Below the pieces are notes generated by a model. That model did no database searches and was not told the DNA's origin. It saw nothing but the letters and a program-made list of their open reading frames with translations. A DNA stretch of 64,000 nucleotides from Pseudomonas sp. G34 (GTDB lineage Bacteria; Pseudomonadota; Gammaproteobacteria; Pseudomonadales; Pseudomonadaceae). A program made the translations under genes and the position numbers. Each line of letters starts with the position of its first letter. The stretch's first letter is position 1. The stretch spans positions 434,001-498,000 of the forward strand of contig NZ_JAVHZV010000029.1 of the NCBI RefSeq assembly GCF_031119625.1, given 5' to 3'. This document shows, piece after piece, positions 51,049 through 59,201 of the stretch.

Positions 51049-51816
51049 TCAGGCAGGATGAAAACGCAGGACCCGGGCGCCGTCTTCCGGGTCGGTCAGG
51101 TACCGGGCGCGCACCCCGAAGGTGTCGCGCAGGCGTTCGGTGGTCAGCACCTGGTCGGGCTCGCCCAGTGCCACCAGGCGGCCCCGCTCCATGACCCCGA
51201 GGCGGTCGCATTCCAGGGCCTGGTTGAGGTCATGCAGGGCGATCAGGGTGGTGACCGGCAGCGCCCGCACCAGGTTGAGGATCGACAGCTGGTGCTGGAT
51301 ATCCAGGTGGTTGGTGGGCTCGTCGAGCAACAGAATCTGGGGCTGCTGGGCCAGTGCCCGGGCGATGTGCACGCGCTGCCGCTCACCGCCGGACAAGGTG
51401 CTCCAGGCATGTTCGTGCATGTGGGCCATATCCACATCGGCCAGCGCCTGCATGACCTTGCGTTCGTCCTCGGCCGACCATGGCTGCAGCGCCGACAACC
51501 AGGGCGTGCGCCCCAGCTCGACCGCATCGCGCACCGTCACCGCGTCGCTGGTATCGGCCTGTTGCTCGACGAAGGCCAGTTGCCGGGCCACTTCGCGGCG
51601 GCTCAGGCCCGCCAGCGGCTTGCCATTGAGCTGCACCTGGCCACTGCCCGGCACGCGAATCCCGGAGAGCAGCTTGAGCAGGGTCGATTTGCCCGAGCCG
51701 TTGGGCCCGATCAGCCCCAGGGTTTCGCCCTGGCGCACTTCGAGGTCGACCCCGGCCACGATCGCCCGGCCCTTTACCGACCAGCCCAGGTCGCTGCACT
51801 GCAACACGGTGCTCAT
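51049..51816 (-). CDS. ABC transporter ATPase (BtuD/FecE type)
   Basis: A 255-residue ATPase. Walker A is GPNGSGKST (about 37-45); STLSGGERQRVHIARAL is the signature and LLLDEPTNHLD the Walker B. It belongs to the iron-siderophore/heme/B12 group. The start overlaps the permease stop (ATGA). Riboswitch control upstream points to corrinoid uptake. Confidence 0.94.
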   Translation of the reverse strand: MSTVLQCSDLGWSVKGRAIVAGVDLEVRQGETLGLIGPNGSGKSTLLKLLSGIRVPGSGQVQLNGKPLAGLSRREVARQLAFVEQQADTSDAVTVRDAVELGRTPWLSALQPWSAEDERKVMQALADVDMAHMHEHAWSTLSGGERQRVHIARALAQQPQILLLDEPTNHLDIQHQLSILNLVRALPVTTLIALHDLNQALECDRLGVMERGRLVALGEPDQVLTTERLRDTFGVRARYLTDPEDGARVLRFHPA

Positions 51817-52847
51817 CGCGCCCGCCTCCCGCGCACCAGAATCACGGCAAACGCCGGCGCGCCGACCAGCGCGGTAACCACGCCGATCGGCAGCACCTGG
51901 CCCTTGATCGCCGTACGCGACAGCACATCGGCGGCGATCAGGAATACCGCGCCGATCAGCGCCGACACCGGCACCAGCCGGCCATGTCGCGCGCCCACCA
52001 GCAGCCGCGCGGCATGCGGGATCACCAGGCCGACGAAACCGATGGAGCCGACGATCGACACCATCACCGCCGTGACCAGCGCGGTACAGGCGATCAACGT
52101 GGCTTGCACGCGGCGCACCGGCACACCCAGGGAGGCCGCCGACTCGGCGCCAAAGGTGAAGGCATCCAGCGCCCGGGTGTGCCAGGCCACCAGCAGAACC
52201 CCGGCCAGCGCCATCGGCACGGCCAGCAGCACATCCTGCCAGTTGACCCCGCTGAGGTTGCCGAGCAGCCAGAACATGATGCCGCGGGCCTGCTCGGCGC
52301 TGGCCGACTTGGTGATCAGAAACGAGGTCAGCGCATTGAACAGCTGGGAGCCGGCGATACCGGCGAGAATGATCTGCGCACTGCCGCTGATCGCCCCGCC
52401 GCCTGCCGCCCGGGCCAGCAGCGCGACCAGCCCGAAGGCGGCGACCGCACCGAGAAAGGCGCCCATGGACAGCGACAACATGCCGGCCCCGACGCCCAAC
52501 AGCGCAACGGAAACCGCGCCCGTCGAGGCGCCGGCAGAAATGCCCAGCAGGTAGGGGTCGGCCAGCGGGTTGCGCAACAACGCCTGCAGCACCACCCCGG
52601 ACACCGCCAGCCCGGCGCCGCAGCTGGCAGCGACCAGGGCGCGGGTCAGGCGATAATTCCAGACGATGCCCTCATCGATCGGGTCGAGCACGAAGCCCGC
52701 CGCGAACAGCTTGTTGGCCAACACCTGGAAGACCACCGAGGGCGGGATGCGGGTTTCGCCCAGGGCGACCCCGGCGACCACCGCCACGCCCAGCAGCAGC
52801 AGGCAGGCGATGGTCAGCAGCAACAGGCGAGAACTGCGCGCGATCAT
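51813..52847 (-). CDS. FecCD-family ABC permease (BtuC type)
   Basis: A 344-residue membrane protein with about ten helices. RLPRALVAA-type features (YRLTRALVAASCGAGLAVSGVVLQALLRNPLADPYLLGISAGAST) and GSIGFVGLVIPHAARLL are the FecCD signatures. It forms the inner-membrane channel of the importer. It overlaps the binding-protein gene and the ATPase gene by four bases each. Confidence 0.95.
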   Translation of the reverse strand: MIARSSRLLLLTIACLLLLGVAVVAGVALGETRIPPSVVFQVLANKLFAAGFVLDPIDEGIVWNYRLTRALVAASCGAGLAVSGVVLQALLRNPLADPYLLGISAGASTGAVSVALLGVGAGMLSLSMGAFLGAVAAFGLVALLARAAGGGAISGSAQIILAGIAGSQLFNALTSFLITKSASAEQARGIMFWLLGNLSGVNWQDVLLAVPMALAGVLLVAWHTRALDAFTFGAESAASLGVPVRRVQATLIACTALVTAVMVSIVGSIGFVGLVIPHAARLLVGARHGRLVPVSALIGAVFLIAADVLSRTAIKGQVLPIGVVTALVGAPAFAVILVRGRRAR

Positions 52848-53851
52848 TGGAATCCGTCAACGGCCTTGGCGAGGGTTTCGATGCCCGTGATCATGCGCAG
52901 CGAGGCCTGCATGCCATCGGCATCGATGATCACGATGCGCCCGTTCTTGACGGCGTCCATGTGCCTGGCAACCGGGTCGTTGCGCAGGAATTCGAGCTTC
53001 TTCTCGACGTCGTCGGCGGGAAAACGTCGGCGGTCCATGCGCGCCAGCACCAACACCGTGGGGTTGGCCTTGGCCAGGGTTTCCCAGCCGACGCTCGGCC
53101 ACTCCTCGCTGGACTCGACCACGTTGCGCAGGCCCAGGGATTTCATCATGTAGTCGGCCACACCCTTCTGGCCCGCCACGTAGGGATCCAGATCCATGTC
53201 CGGGCTGGAGAACCAGAACAGCGCGGAAATATCCCTGGCCTGGCGCTGCTCGGCACCGGCCACCGCCGTGGCCAGGCGCTTCTGCAGGTCGCCGACCAGG
53301 GCCTCACCCTTGTCCTGCACGTCGAAGATCTGCGCCAGCTGGTTGATGCTCTTGTACAGGCTGTCGATCTGGAACGGCTGCAGGCGGGTGCCGTCGGCAC
53401 CGACCAGGTTGTCCTTGCCTTCGCAGTCGGTGGGCATGATGTAGGTGGGGATGTTCAGGTCGTGAAACTGCTTGCGTGTCCCCACCACGCCCTGCTCGCC
53501 GACCATCCATTCGAACTGCACGGCCACCAGGCCCGGACGCTTGTTGATCACCGATTCGAAGCTCGGGTCGTTGTCGGCCAGGCGCGGAACCTTGGCGTTC
53601 TGCGCCTCGAACTCGGGCAGCACATGGCTGAACCACAGCGAGGTGCCGGCCAGGCGCTCGCCCAGGCCCAGGGAATAGAGGATTTCGGTGCCCGCCTGGC
53701 CGATGGTCACGGCATTGCCGGGGCTTTTCGCGAAGGTCAGCGACTGCCCGCAGTTCTGCAGCGTGAGGGGATAGTGGGTCGGGCCGGCGGCATGGGCCAT
53801 GGAAGACAACGTCAGGGCGGCGCCGATGAGGGCAAGGCGTGACACGAACAT
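52844..53851 (-). CDS. Periplasmic metal-chelate/corrinoid-binding protein (BtuF/FecB type)
   Basis: A 335-residue binding protein with a signal peptide ending at HAA (about 22). The two-lobe cluster A-2 fold is seen from AVTIGQAGTEILYSLGLGERLAGTS to VVESSEEWPSVGWETLAKANPTVLVL. It is about 70 residues longer than E. coli BtuF. A cobalamin riboswitch starts the transcript, so the ligand is probably B12, cobinamide or a cobalt chelate, but related proteins bind ferric siderophores. Confidence 0.92.
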   Translation of the reverse strand: MFVSRLALIGAALTLSSMAHAAGPTHYPLTLQNCGQSLTFAKSPGNAVTIGQAGTEILYSLGLGERLAGTSLWFSHVLPEFEAQNAKVPRLADNDPSFESVINKRPGLVAVQFEWMVGEQGVVGTRKQFHDLNIPTYIMPTDCEGKDNLVGADGTRLQPFQIDSLYKSINQLAQIFDVQDKGEALVGDLQKRLATAVAGAEQRQARDISALFWFSSPDMDLDPYVAGQKGVADYMMKSLGLRNVVESSEEWPSVGWETLAKANPTVLVLARMDRRRFPADDVEKKLEFLRNDPVARHMDAVKNGRIVIIDADGMQASLRMITGIETLAKAVDGFQ

Positions 53852-54031
53852 GCGGGTGATCTCCTAATCAACAAATACGCATAACGGCAGTGCGTAGGCT
53901 GGAGAACACATCACGCCGCGCGGCCATGGCCGCACCTGTCCCTTGCGGGAAGTGATCACGGATGCCCCCTCCCGGACACCCCGCCGGCGGTTCGATTACT
54001 GGCGCCTGCCCGCCAGAAGCGGATCAGACCC

Positions 54032-54212
54032 ATGCCGGCAGGTCTCCTGACTGGTACGTCTGCGCAACGCTGCGGCCTTCCCGGAAGTGGCTCCAGTGAC
54101 ACGATTGCAGCGCTGCTCGGTACCTACAGTTGCGGGGGCAGTTCCGTTTGGCCACCCGAGGTGGCGACGGATTCCCTATTAATTCCTCACGGAAACCGGC
54201 GGCGGCATCTTA
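54032..54212 (-). ncRNA. Cobalamin riboswitch
   Basis: Reading the minus strand: AACTGCCCCCGCAACTGTA, then GTCACTGGAGCCAC, GGGAAGGCC and the B12 box AGTCAGGAGACCTGCC appear in order and spacing of the cobalamin riboswitch, after an upstream GGGAATCCG. It sits about 180 bases upstream of the binding-protein gene. Excess adenosylcobalamin should switch the operon off. Confidence 0.95.
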
Positions 54213-54317
54213 AACGATTAAGTGATCCGCCTGCAGCGCTTTGCCGCTGTTTTCCGTTGACGACACCTGGCCTGTTCAGCCAGGCGCCCACAACGGCCTA
54301 CGAAAAGCGTCGCCATT

Positions 54318-54337
54318 ATTGTTACAACATAACATTT
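54318..54337. promoter_or_regulatory. Candidate Zur box upstream of rpmE2
   Basis: TGTTA-N5-TAACA with AT-rich flanks (54320-54334) resembles the TGTTATANTATAACA-type Zur operator. It is 135 bases upstream of the zinc-free L31 gene. A second TTAC-N8-GTAA repeat lies at 54440-54455. Zur control of such L31/L36 paralogues is established in other bacteria; the box itself is a visual call. Confidence 0.5.
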
Positions 54338-54469
54338 TAGCAAGCGCATTTTAGGCAACGCCCTGCAGCGGTTCCCTGTGCCGAGGAAATTGACGGACGA
54401 GGCTTGTAATGAGAATTAAAATCATCAAGACTAAAATAGTTACTTTATAACGTAATCAATGGAGCCATC

Positions 54470-54730
54470 ATGAAACCCGACATTCACCCCACCTATCGCC
54501 CTGTGCTGTTCCACGACGTGGGCGCTGACGCCTACTGGCTGATCGGCTCCACAGTCGACACCGACAAGACGCGCCAGCACAGTGACGGCACCACCTACCC
54601 CTATGTCGCCCTGGACGTGTCCAGTGCCTCGCACCCGATCTACACCGGCCAGCAACGCCAGGTCACCAGCGAAGGTCGCGTGGCCGGTTTCAACAAGCGC
54701 TTCGCCGGCTTTGCAGGCGCCAAAGCATGA
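54470..54730 (+). CDS. rpmE2: Type B (zinc-independent) ribosomal protein L31
   Basis: An 86-residue L31 paralogue (MKPDIHPTYRPVLFHDVGADAYWLIGS) without the Cys residues of the zinc-binding type A L31. It replaces the zinc form on the large subunit under zinc starvation and so frees zinc. Its stop overlaps the start of the L36 paralogue (ATGA). Confidence 0.96.
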   Translation: MKPDIHPTYRPVLFHDVGADAYWLIGSTVDTDKTRQHSDGTTYPYVALDVSSASHPIYTGQQRQVTSEGRVAGFNKRFAGFAGAKA

Positions 54731-54882
54731 AAGTCGTCGCCTCGTTGAAACAGGCCAAGGGGCGTCATCGCGACTGCCAGATCGTCAAACGTCGAGGGCG
54801 AATCTACGTGATTTGCAAGACCGCGCCGCGCCTCAAGTGCGTGCAGGGGCGACCCAAGCCGCAGCGCAAGAACAAGGGGTAG
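54727..54882 (+). CDS. rpmJ2: Type B ribosomal protein L36
   Basis: A 51-residue protein (MKVVASLKQAKGRHRDCQIV...) too short for many gene callers. It is the YkgO-type L36: longer than the standard 38-residue form and with Cys at 17, 30 and 38 but lacking the full C4/C3H zinc site. It is coupled to rpmE2 by a four-base overlap, the usual zinc-starvation pair. Confidence 0.93.
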   Translation: MKVVASLKQAKGRHRDCQIVKRRGRIYVICKTAPRLKCVQGRPKPQRKNKG

Positions 54883-55053
54883 CCCCCTCTGGCGGTATCA
54901 CCCCAGCGCATTCCAACCGCCCTTCCCTTCAGCCTGCCGGCAGCCTCTGCAACGGCCGCCGGCCAACCACCTCACTCGAACCAGCCGTAACAAGATCCAG
55001 ACGCCAATCTACTCGCTCGTTGCACGCGACATGAACAGCACGGGTGGGCGACC

Positions 55054-55617
55054 TTAAAGGGTGTGCTCGTACAGAATCGCCGCGCCCACGCCGATCAGCA
55101 CCAGGCCGCCAAGGATCTCCGCCTTGTGGCCGATAGCCGTGCCGATCAGGCGGCCGAGCAGCACGCCGATGGTGACCATGGTCATGGTGGCCAGGCCGAT
55201 GGCCAGGGCGGCGACCCAGATGTTGACATCGACGAATGCCAGGCCGATACCCACCGCCAGCGCATCGATGCTGGTGGCGAATGCCGTGGCAGCCAGCACC
55301 CAGAACGAATGCGACTTGGGCTTCTCTTCAGCCTCGTCGGTCTCGGGCCGCAAGCCGGCGTAGATCATGTGGCCGCCCAGCAGCAGCAACAGGGTGAAGG
55401 CGATCCAGTGATCCCACTCCTCCACGTACCCCGCCGCGGCCTGGCCGATGAACCAACCGACCACGGGCGTGATGGCTTCGATCACGCCGAAGATCAGGCC
55501 GGTACGCAGTGCATCGAGGAATCTGGGCTTATGCAGCGCCGCACCCTTGCCGACAGCGGCGGCAAAGGCATCGGTGGACATGGCGAAGGCCAGCAAGACA
55601 AGAGAAAGGAGGCTCAC
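55054..55617 (-). CDS. mntP: Manganese efflux pump MntP
   Basis: A 187-residue membrane protein with six helices. The conserved acidic motifs are FAMSTDAFAAAVGKG (about 11-25) and TAFATSIDALAVGIGLAF, each with a D for Mn binding. It exports Mn(II). It starts with GTG and lacks a purine-rich binding site. A yybP-ykoY manganese riboswitch about 70 bases upstream gives clear Mn control. Confidence 0.95.
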   Translation of the reverse strand: MSLLSLVLLAFAMSTDAFAAAVGKGAALHKPRFLDALRTGLIFGVIEAITPVVGWFIGQAAAGYVEEWDHWIAFTLLLLLGGHMIYAGLRPETDEAEEKPKSHSFWVLAATAFATSIDALAVGIGLAFVDVNIWVAALAIGLATMTMVTIGVLLGRLIGTAIGHKAEILGGLVLIGVGAAILYEHTL

Positions 55618-55628
55618 GGTTGCGTCTC

Positions 55629-55689
55629 GGTCGGGCTGTGAGTCAATGACGGATACACGCGCCCGACCTTAGGCACGTATCTGTCATTG
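55629..55689. other. Crossing inverted repeats in the mntP leader (possible pseudoknot)
   Basis: GGTCGGGC (55629-55636) is the exact complement of GCCCGACC (55661-55668), and 55644-55656 pairs with 55677-55689 over 13 positions with one mismatch. The two pairings cross, so they are either mutually exclusive or form a pseudoknot. The near repeat ends 11 bases before the mntP GTG. This may be the expression platform of the riboswitch. Confidence 0.6.
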
Positions 55690-55790
55690 GTCTCACCAAC
55701 CGAACGGTGTTCGTACCACGGCTGCTGCCGAGAATGTTGATACGAACGCTGCCGAATAACACCGGCAGCAGGCTACTCCCCAAAGAGGCC
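55685..55790 (-). ncRNA. yybP-ykoY (manganese) riboswitch
   Basis: The minus strand reads CTTTGGGGAGTAGCC at the 5' end (55773-55786), the invariant first motif of the class, then ATCAACATTCTCGG, the second conserved loop, and GGTGAGACC. The stems CTGCTGCCG/CGGCAGCAG and GGTGTT/AACACC between them support the fold. It precedes mntP as in E. coli, where the class senses Mn(II) and switches mntP on. Confidence 0.9.
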
Positions 55791-55889
55791 CGCACTTTAC
55801 CCAAAAGCGCAGCGCGAAAAAACCCTTTTTTCTACGCGAGAATCAGCCCGTTCACGGCGCTGACACCCCACAAGGCGGAGGCTTGCCGA

Positions 55890-57227
55890 TCAGCGCAGCG
55901 CACGTAGCTGGCGCATATACAGCACACCCCAGGTCAGCCCCAGCAGCGCTGACGCGCAGGAGCCGGCCAGAACGCCCAGTTTGGCCGCGCCCAGCAGGTT
56001 GCCGTCGGCCAAGCCCAGGTTCGCGATGAAGATCGACATGGTGAAACCGATGCCAGCCAGCAACCCGACCAGGGCCACTGCCGACCACGACAGATCGGCC
56101 GGCAACCGACACAGCCCAAGCTTCACCATCAGCCAGCTGAAGGTGATAACGCCGACGGGCTTGCCCACCAGCAGCGCCACGGCCACACCGGTGATGACCC
56201 AATGGGAGGCGCCCTGGGACAGATCGGTATCCCCGAGGCTGACCCCGGCATTGGCCAGGGCGAACAGCGGCATCAGCGCGAAGGTCACCCAGGGGTGTAG
56301 CGCCAGCTGCACACGCACCACCGGCGGCATCAGTTCGCGCTGGGCGATGCGCAGCTCACGCAGGGAATGGGCCGCGGCACCGGACGCCGCGTCTTCCAGC
56401 TCACGGGCGATACGGCCAACGGCATCGCGCGGTAATTCGCGGCGGGGCAGCGCCGCCACTGGCGTCATCAGGCCGAGGATCACCCCAGCCAGCGTCGGGT
56501 GGGCGCCGGTCAGCAACAGCCCGCCCCACATCAGCAGCCCCGGCAGCACATAGGCGTAGGCCGAGCCGACGCCGATGCGCTGCAGCCCCAGCACCCCTAA
56601 TGCACCGAGGCCGGCCAGGGCGAAGCCGCTGTAATCGAGGCCATTGGAATAGAACACGGCAATCAGGATCACCGCGATCACGTCGTCGATGACCGCCAGG
56701 GTCAGCAGAAAGACCCGTACACCGGAAGGGATGCCTTTACCGAGCAGGGCCAGCAGGCCGACCGCGAAGGCAATGTCCGTGGCTGCCGGAATCGCCCAGC
56801 CACCGGCGCCGGGCCCCTGGTGGTTGAGCGAGGCGTAAATCAATGCCGGAATGATCACCCCGCCGCAGGCGGCGGCGATAGGCAACGATGCCTGGCGTAG
56901 ATCCGCCAGGGCACCTTGGTGCATCTCGCGGCGAATCTCCATGCCGACCACCAGGAAAAACAGGGTCATCAGCCCGTCGTTGATCCAGAAATGCAGGGAC
57001 TGGGAAATCGCGAAGCTGCCGACGCCGAAGGTCAGCGGGGCATGCCAGAGCGCGTGATAGCTATGGGCGTAGGACGAGTTGGCCCAGAACAGCGCGACGG
57101 CAGTGGCCAGGAGCAGCACCACACCGCTCAAGGACTCGCGGTGCAACAGGCCGCGAAAGGCGGCGAAAGCCTGTTCGGCCAAATGCTGGGCACGGGGAAT
57201 GTGTTGAAACGACGGGCGCGTTTTCAT
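55890..57227 (-). CDS. nhaA: Na+/H+ antiporter NhaA
   Basis: A 445-residue inner-membrane antiporter. FWINDGLMTLFFLVVGMEI near residue 85, IPAATDIAFAVGLLALLG (the TDIAFA Asp motif) and the conserved DDVIAVILIAVFY with the tandem Asp are hallmark sites. It expels sodium for protons at alkaline pH or high salt. I start at MKTRPSFQ; an eleven-residue extension is possible. It is 272 bases from mntP, with the riboswitch between. Confidence 0.96.
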   Translation of the reverse strand: MKTRPSFQHIPRAQHLAEQAFAAFRGLLHRESLSGVVLLLATAVALFWANSSYAHSYHALWHAPLTFGVGSFAISQSLHFWINDGLMTLFFLVVGMEIRREMHQGALADLRQASLPIAAACGGVIIPALIYASLNHQGPGAGGWAIPAATDIAFAVGLLALLGKGIPSGVRVFLLTLAVIDDVIAVILIAVFYSNGLDYSGFALAGLGALGVLGLQRIGVGSAYAYVLPGLLMWGGLLLTGAHPTLAGVILGLMTPVAALPRRELPRDAVGRIARELEDAASGAAAHSLRELRIAQRELMPPVVRVQLALHPWVTFALMPLFALANAGVSLGDTDLSQGASHWVITGVAVALLVGKPVGVITFSWLMVKLGLCRLPADLSWSAVALVGLLAGIGFTMSIFIANLGLADGNLLGAAKLGVLAGSCASALLGLTWGVLYMRQLRALR

Positions 57228-57430
57228 CGGCGAACGAGCTCCGCGTGGCGGCCCGACCAACGCAACAAGACCTGTATCGCCGCCCTATGCGGTTAACACC
57301 CGGGCGCCATCCTACACAGATGATTGGCCCAGGCACCAGCCCCTGAGCCTCGCCGCGGCCGGCTGTGGCACCGCCAGACGAGGCCCGTCGGCGCGTTCAA
57401 GACGCCGACCGCAGGGCCATGGCTCGCCGC

Positions 57431-58516
57431 TCAGCGGCCGGTTTTGATCCGCGTCCATTCGCGGGTGATGATCCGCTGGATCGGTGCGGGAAGGTCGGCA
57501 GACACGTACAGCTTGGCGATCACCTCATCCGCCGGGTAGATACCCGGGTTGTCACGCACGCTGGGTTCAAGCAGTGCAGTGGCATCCTTGTTGGGATTGG
57601 CATAGCCCACGTAATCGCTCACCGGAGCGATGACCTCCGGGCGCAGCAGATAATTGATCAGTGCGTGGCCGCCGTCGGCGTTGCGTGCATCGCGGGGAAT
57701 GGCGAGCATGTCGAACCACAGGTTGGCGCCCTCCTTCGGAATCACGTAGCGAATGTCCAGCGACTTGCCGGCATCCCTGGCGCGGCTTTGCGCTTGCATC
57801 ACGTCACCGGAGTAGCCCACCGCCAGGCAGATGTCGCCATTGGCCAGGTCGGAGATATAGCGCGACGAATGAAAGTAGGTCACCGAGGGGGCCAGTTTCT
57901 GCAACAGCGCCGAGGCCTTGGCGTAGTCGTCGGGCTCCAGGCTGTTGGGATCCAGGCCCAGGTAATGCAGCGCCTGGGGAATGATCTTTACCGGCGCGTC
58001 GAGAAAGGCTACGCCGCAGCCCTTGAGCTTGGCCAGCTTGGCGGGGTTGAACACCAGCTCCCAGGAGTCCACCGGCGCGCCCTCGCCCAGCGCCGCCCTG
58101 ACCTTCTCGGCGTTGTAACCGATGCCTACCGTACCCCACATGTACGGCACGGCGTACCGGTTGCCGGGGTCGGCGGCCTCCAGGCGCTGCATCAGGCGGG
58201 GGTCGAGGTGCGACCAGTTGCTCAGCTTGCTGCGATCGAGGGGCTGATACACCTGGGCGCGAATCTGCTTGGACAGGAACTGGCTGGACGGCACCACCAG
58301 GTCATAACCCGAGTGCCCGGAGAGCAGCTTGGCTTCGAGCATTTCGTTGGTTTCGAAAACGTCGTAGGCGACGGCGATGCCCGTCTCCTTCTCGAAGTTC
58401 TTCAGGGTGTCGGGGCCCATGTAGTCGGACCAGTTGTAGAAATGCACCTGCTTGTCGTTGGCTTGAGCCCAGGTGCAGGCGACGAGGCTGAGACTGGCGA
58501 ACAGCAGCTTGTTCAT
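57431..58516 (-). CDS. PotF-like polyamine-binding protein (orphan)
   Basis: A 361-residue periplasmic binding protein. The signal peptide ends at AQA (about 19). VHFYNWSDYMGPDTL is the PotD/PotF signature at the mature N-terminus, followed by YDLVVPSSQFL and VPYMWGTVGIGYN. It binds putrescine, spermidine or a similar amine. No cognate permease or ATPase lies next to it, so it must share a transporter encoded elsewhere. The upstream 239 bases hold only its promoter region. Confidence 0.93.
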   Translation of the reverse strand: MNKLLFASLSLVACTWAQANDKQVHFYNWSDYMGPDTLKNFEKETGIAVAYDVFETNEMLEAKLLSGHSGYDLVVPSSQFLSKQIRAQVYQPLDRSKLSNWSHLDPRLMQRLEAADPGNRYAVPYMWGTVGIGYNAEKVRAALGEGAPVDSWELVFNPAKLAKLKGCGVAFLDAPVKIIPQALHYLGLDPNSLEPDDYAKASALLQKLAPSVTYFHSSRYISDLANGDICLAVGYSGDVMQAQSRARDAGKSLDIRYVIPKEGANLWFDMLAIPRDARNADGGHALINYLLRPEVIAPVSDYVGYANPNKDATALLEPSVRDNPGIYPADEVIAKLYVSADLPAPIQRIITREWTRIKTGR

Positions 58517-58755
58517 GATCGGTCCTTGGTGGGTGCCAGACGCTGGAAATGCAGGTGCGCCTGACGTGGGGTTTTCCACTTGCCGCGTAGCGGCCAGCCG
58601 CACCGATGGCGGCCGAGCACCAGCAGGCGCTACAGAAGGCTCAAGCTATTGTTCTAGTTGAGAAAACGGAAAACGCCAACTATCGTCGGCAGTTTTACCG
58701 CACCACGACGCTGAATGAAGCATCCGGGCAGCGTCCACAAGCTGGACAGGCGCGC

Positions 58756-59001
58756 TCAGTCGCCGCCACCGCCGTCGCCGCCATCACCTGTGCAGTGTCC
58801 GTCAATGCCCCCGCCGCACCCGCGGTCGTTATCGACCATCGCGCTGCTGGAGCTGTTCGAGTCGGCAGTGTCGTTCTTCCTGGACGACTTGCGACTCGCG
58901 GAGGTGAAGTACCGGTACAGCACACGCAGGGCAACTGCCCCCAGCACCAGCACGTAGAGCCAGAGGGTTACTCCATCGCTCCAATTACCCTGGGTGATCA
59001 T
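58756..59001 (-). CDS. Small TM protein with Gly/Asp-rich tail
   Basis: An 81-residue protein with a strong binding site (GGGAGGCAGCTA). One membrane helix (about 11-30) is followed by a basic Ser-rich linker and a low-complexity tail, GCGGGIDGHCTGDGGDGGGGD. Such C-terminal Gly-Cys/Asp tails are seen in small secreted or membrane proteins of unknown role in Pseudomonas. Two Cys and a His in the tail could bind metal. Confidence 0.7.
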   Translation of the reverse strand: MITQGNWSDGVTLWLYVLVLGAVALRVLYRYFTSASRKSSRKNDTADSNSSSSAMVDNDRGCGGGIDGHCTGDGGDGGGGD

Positions 59002-59201
59002 TAGCTGCCTCCCTCCGCCATTGCGCTGTGGTGTTGCGCCATTGCCCGGCCAGGCAAACCATGGCACCTCGCTTGCTCCGACCTGAGCAGGCGCTGGTCG
59101 TTCACTGGCGCGCAAAGCTGGGGTCATGAATGCTCGGCCGCGCCTGTAGCCAGCCACCTGCCTGCGCGGCTAACAGGCCAGTCGTGCGGTGCACGCAACA
59201 C

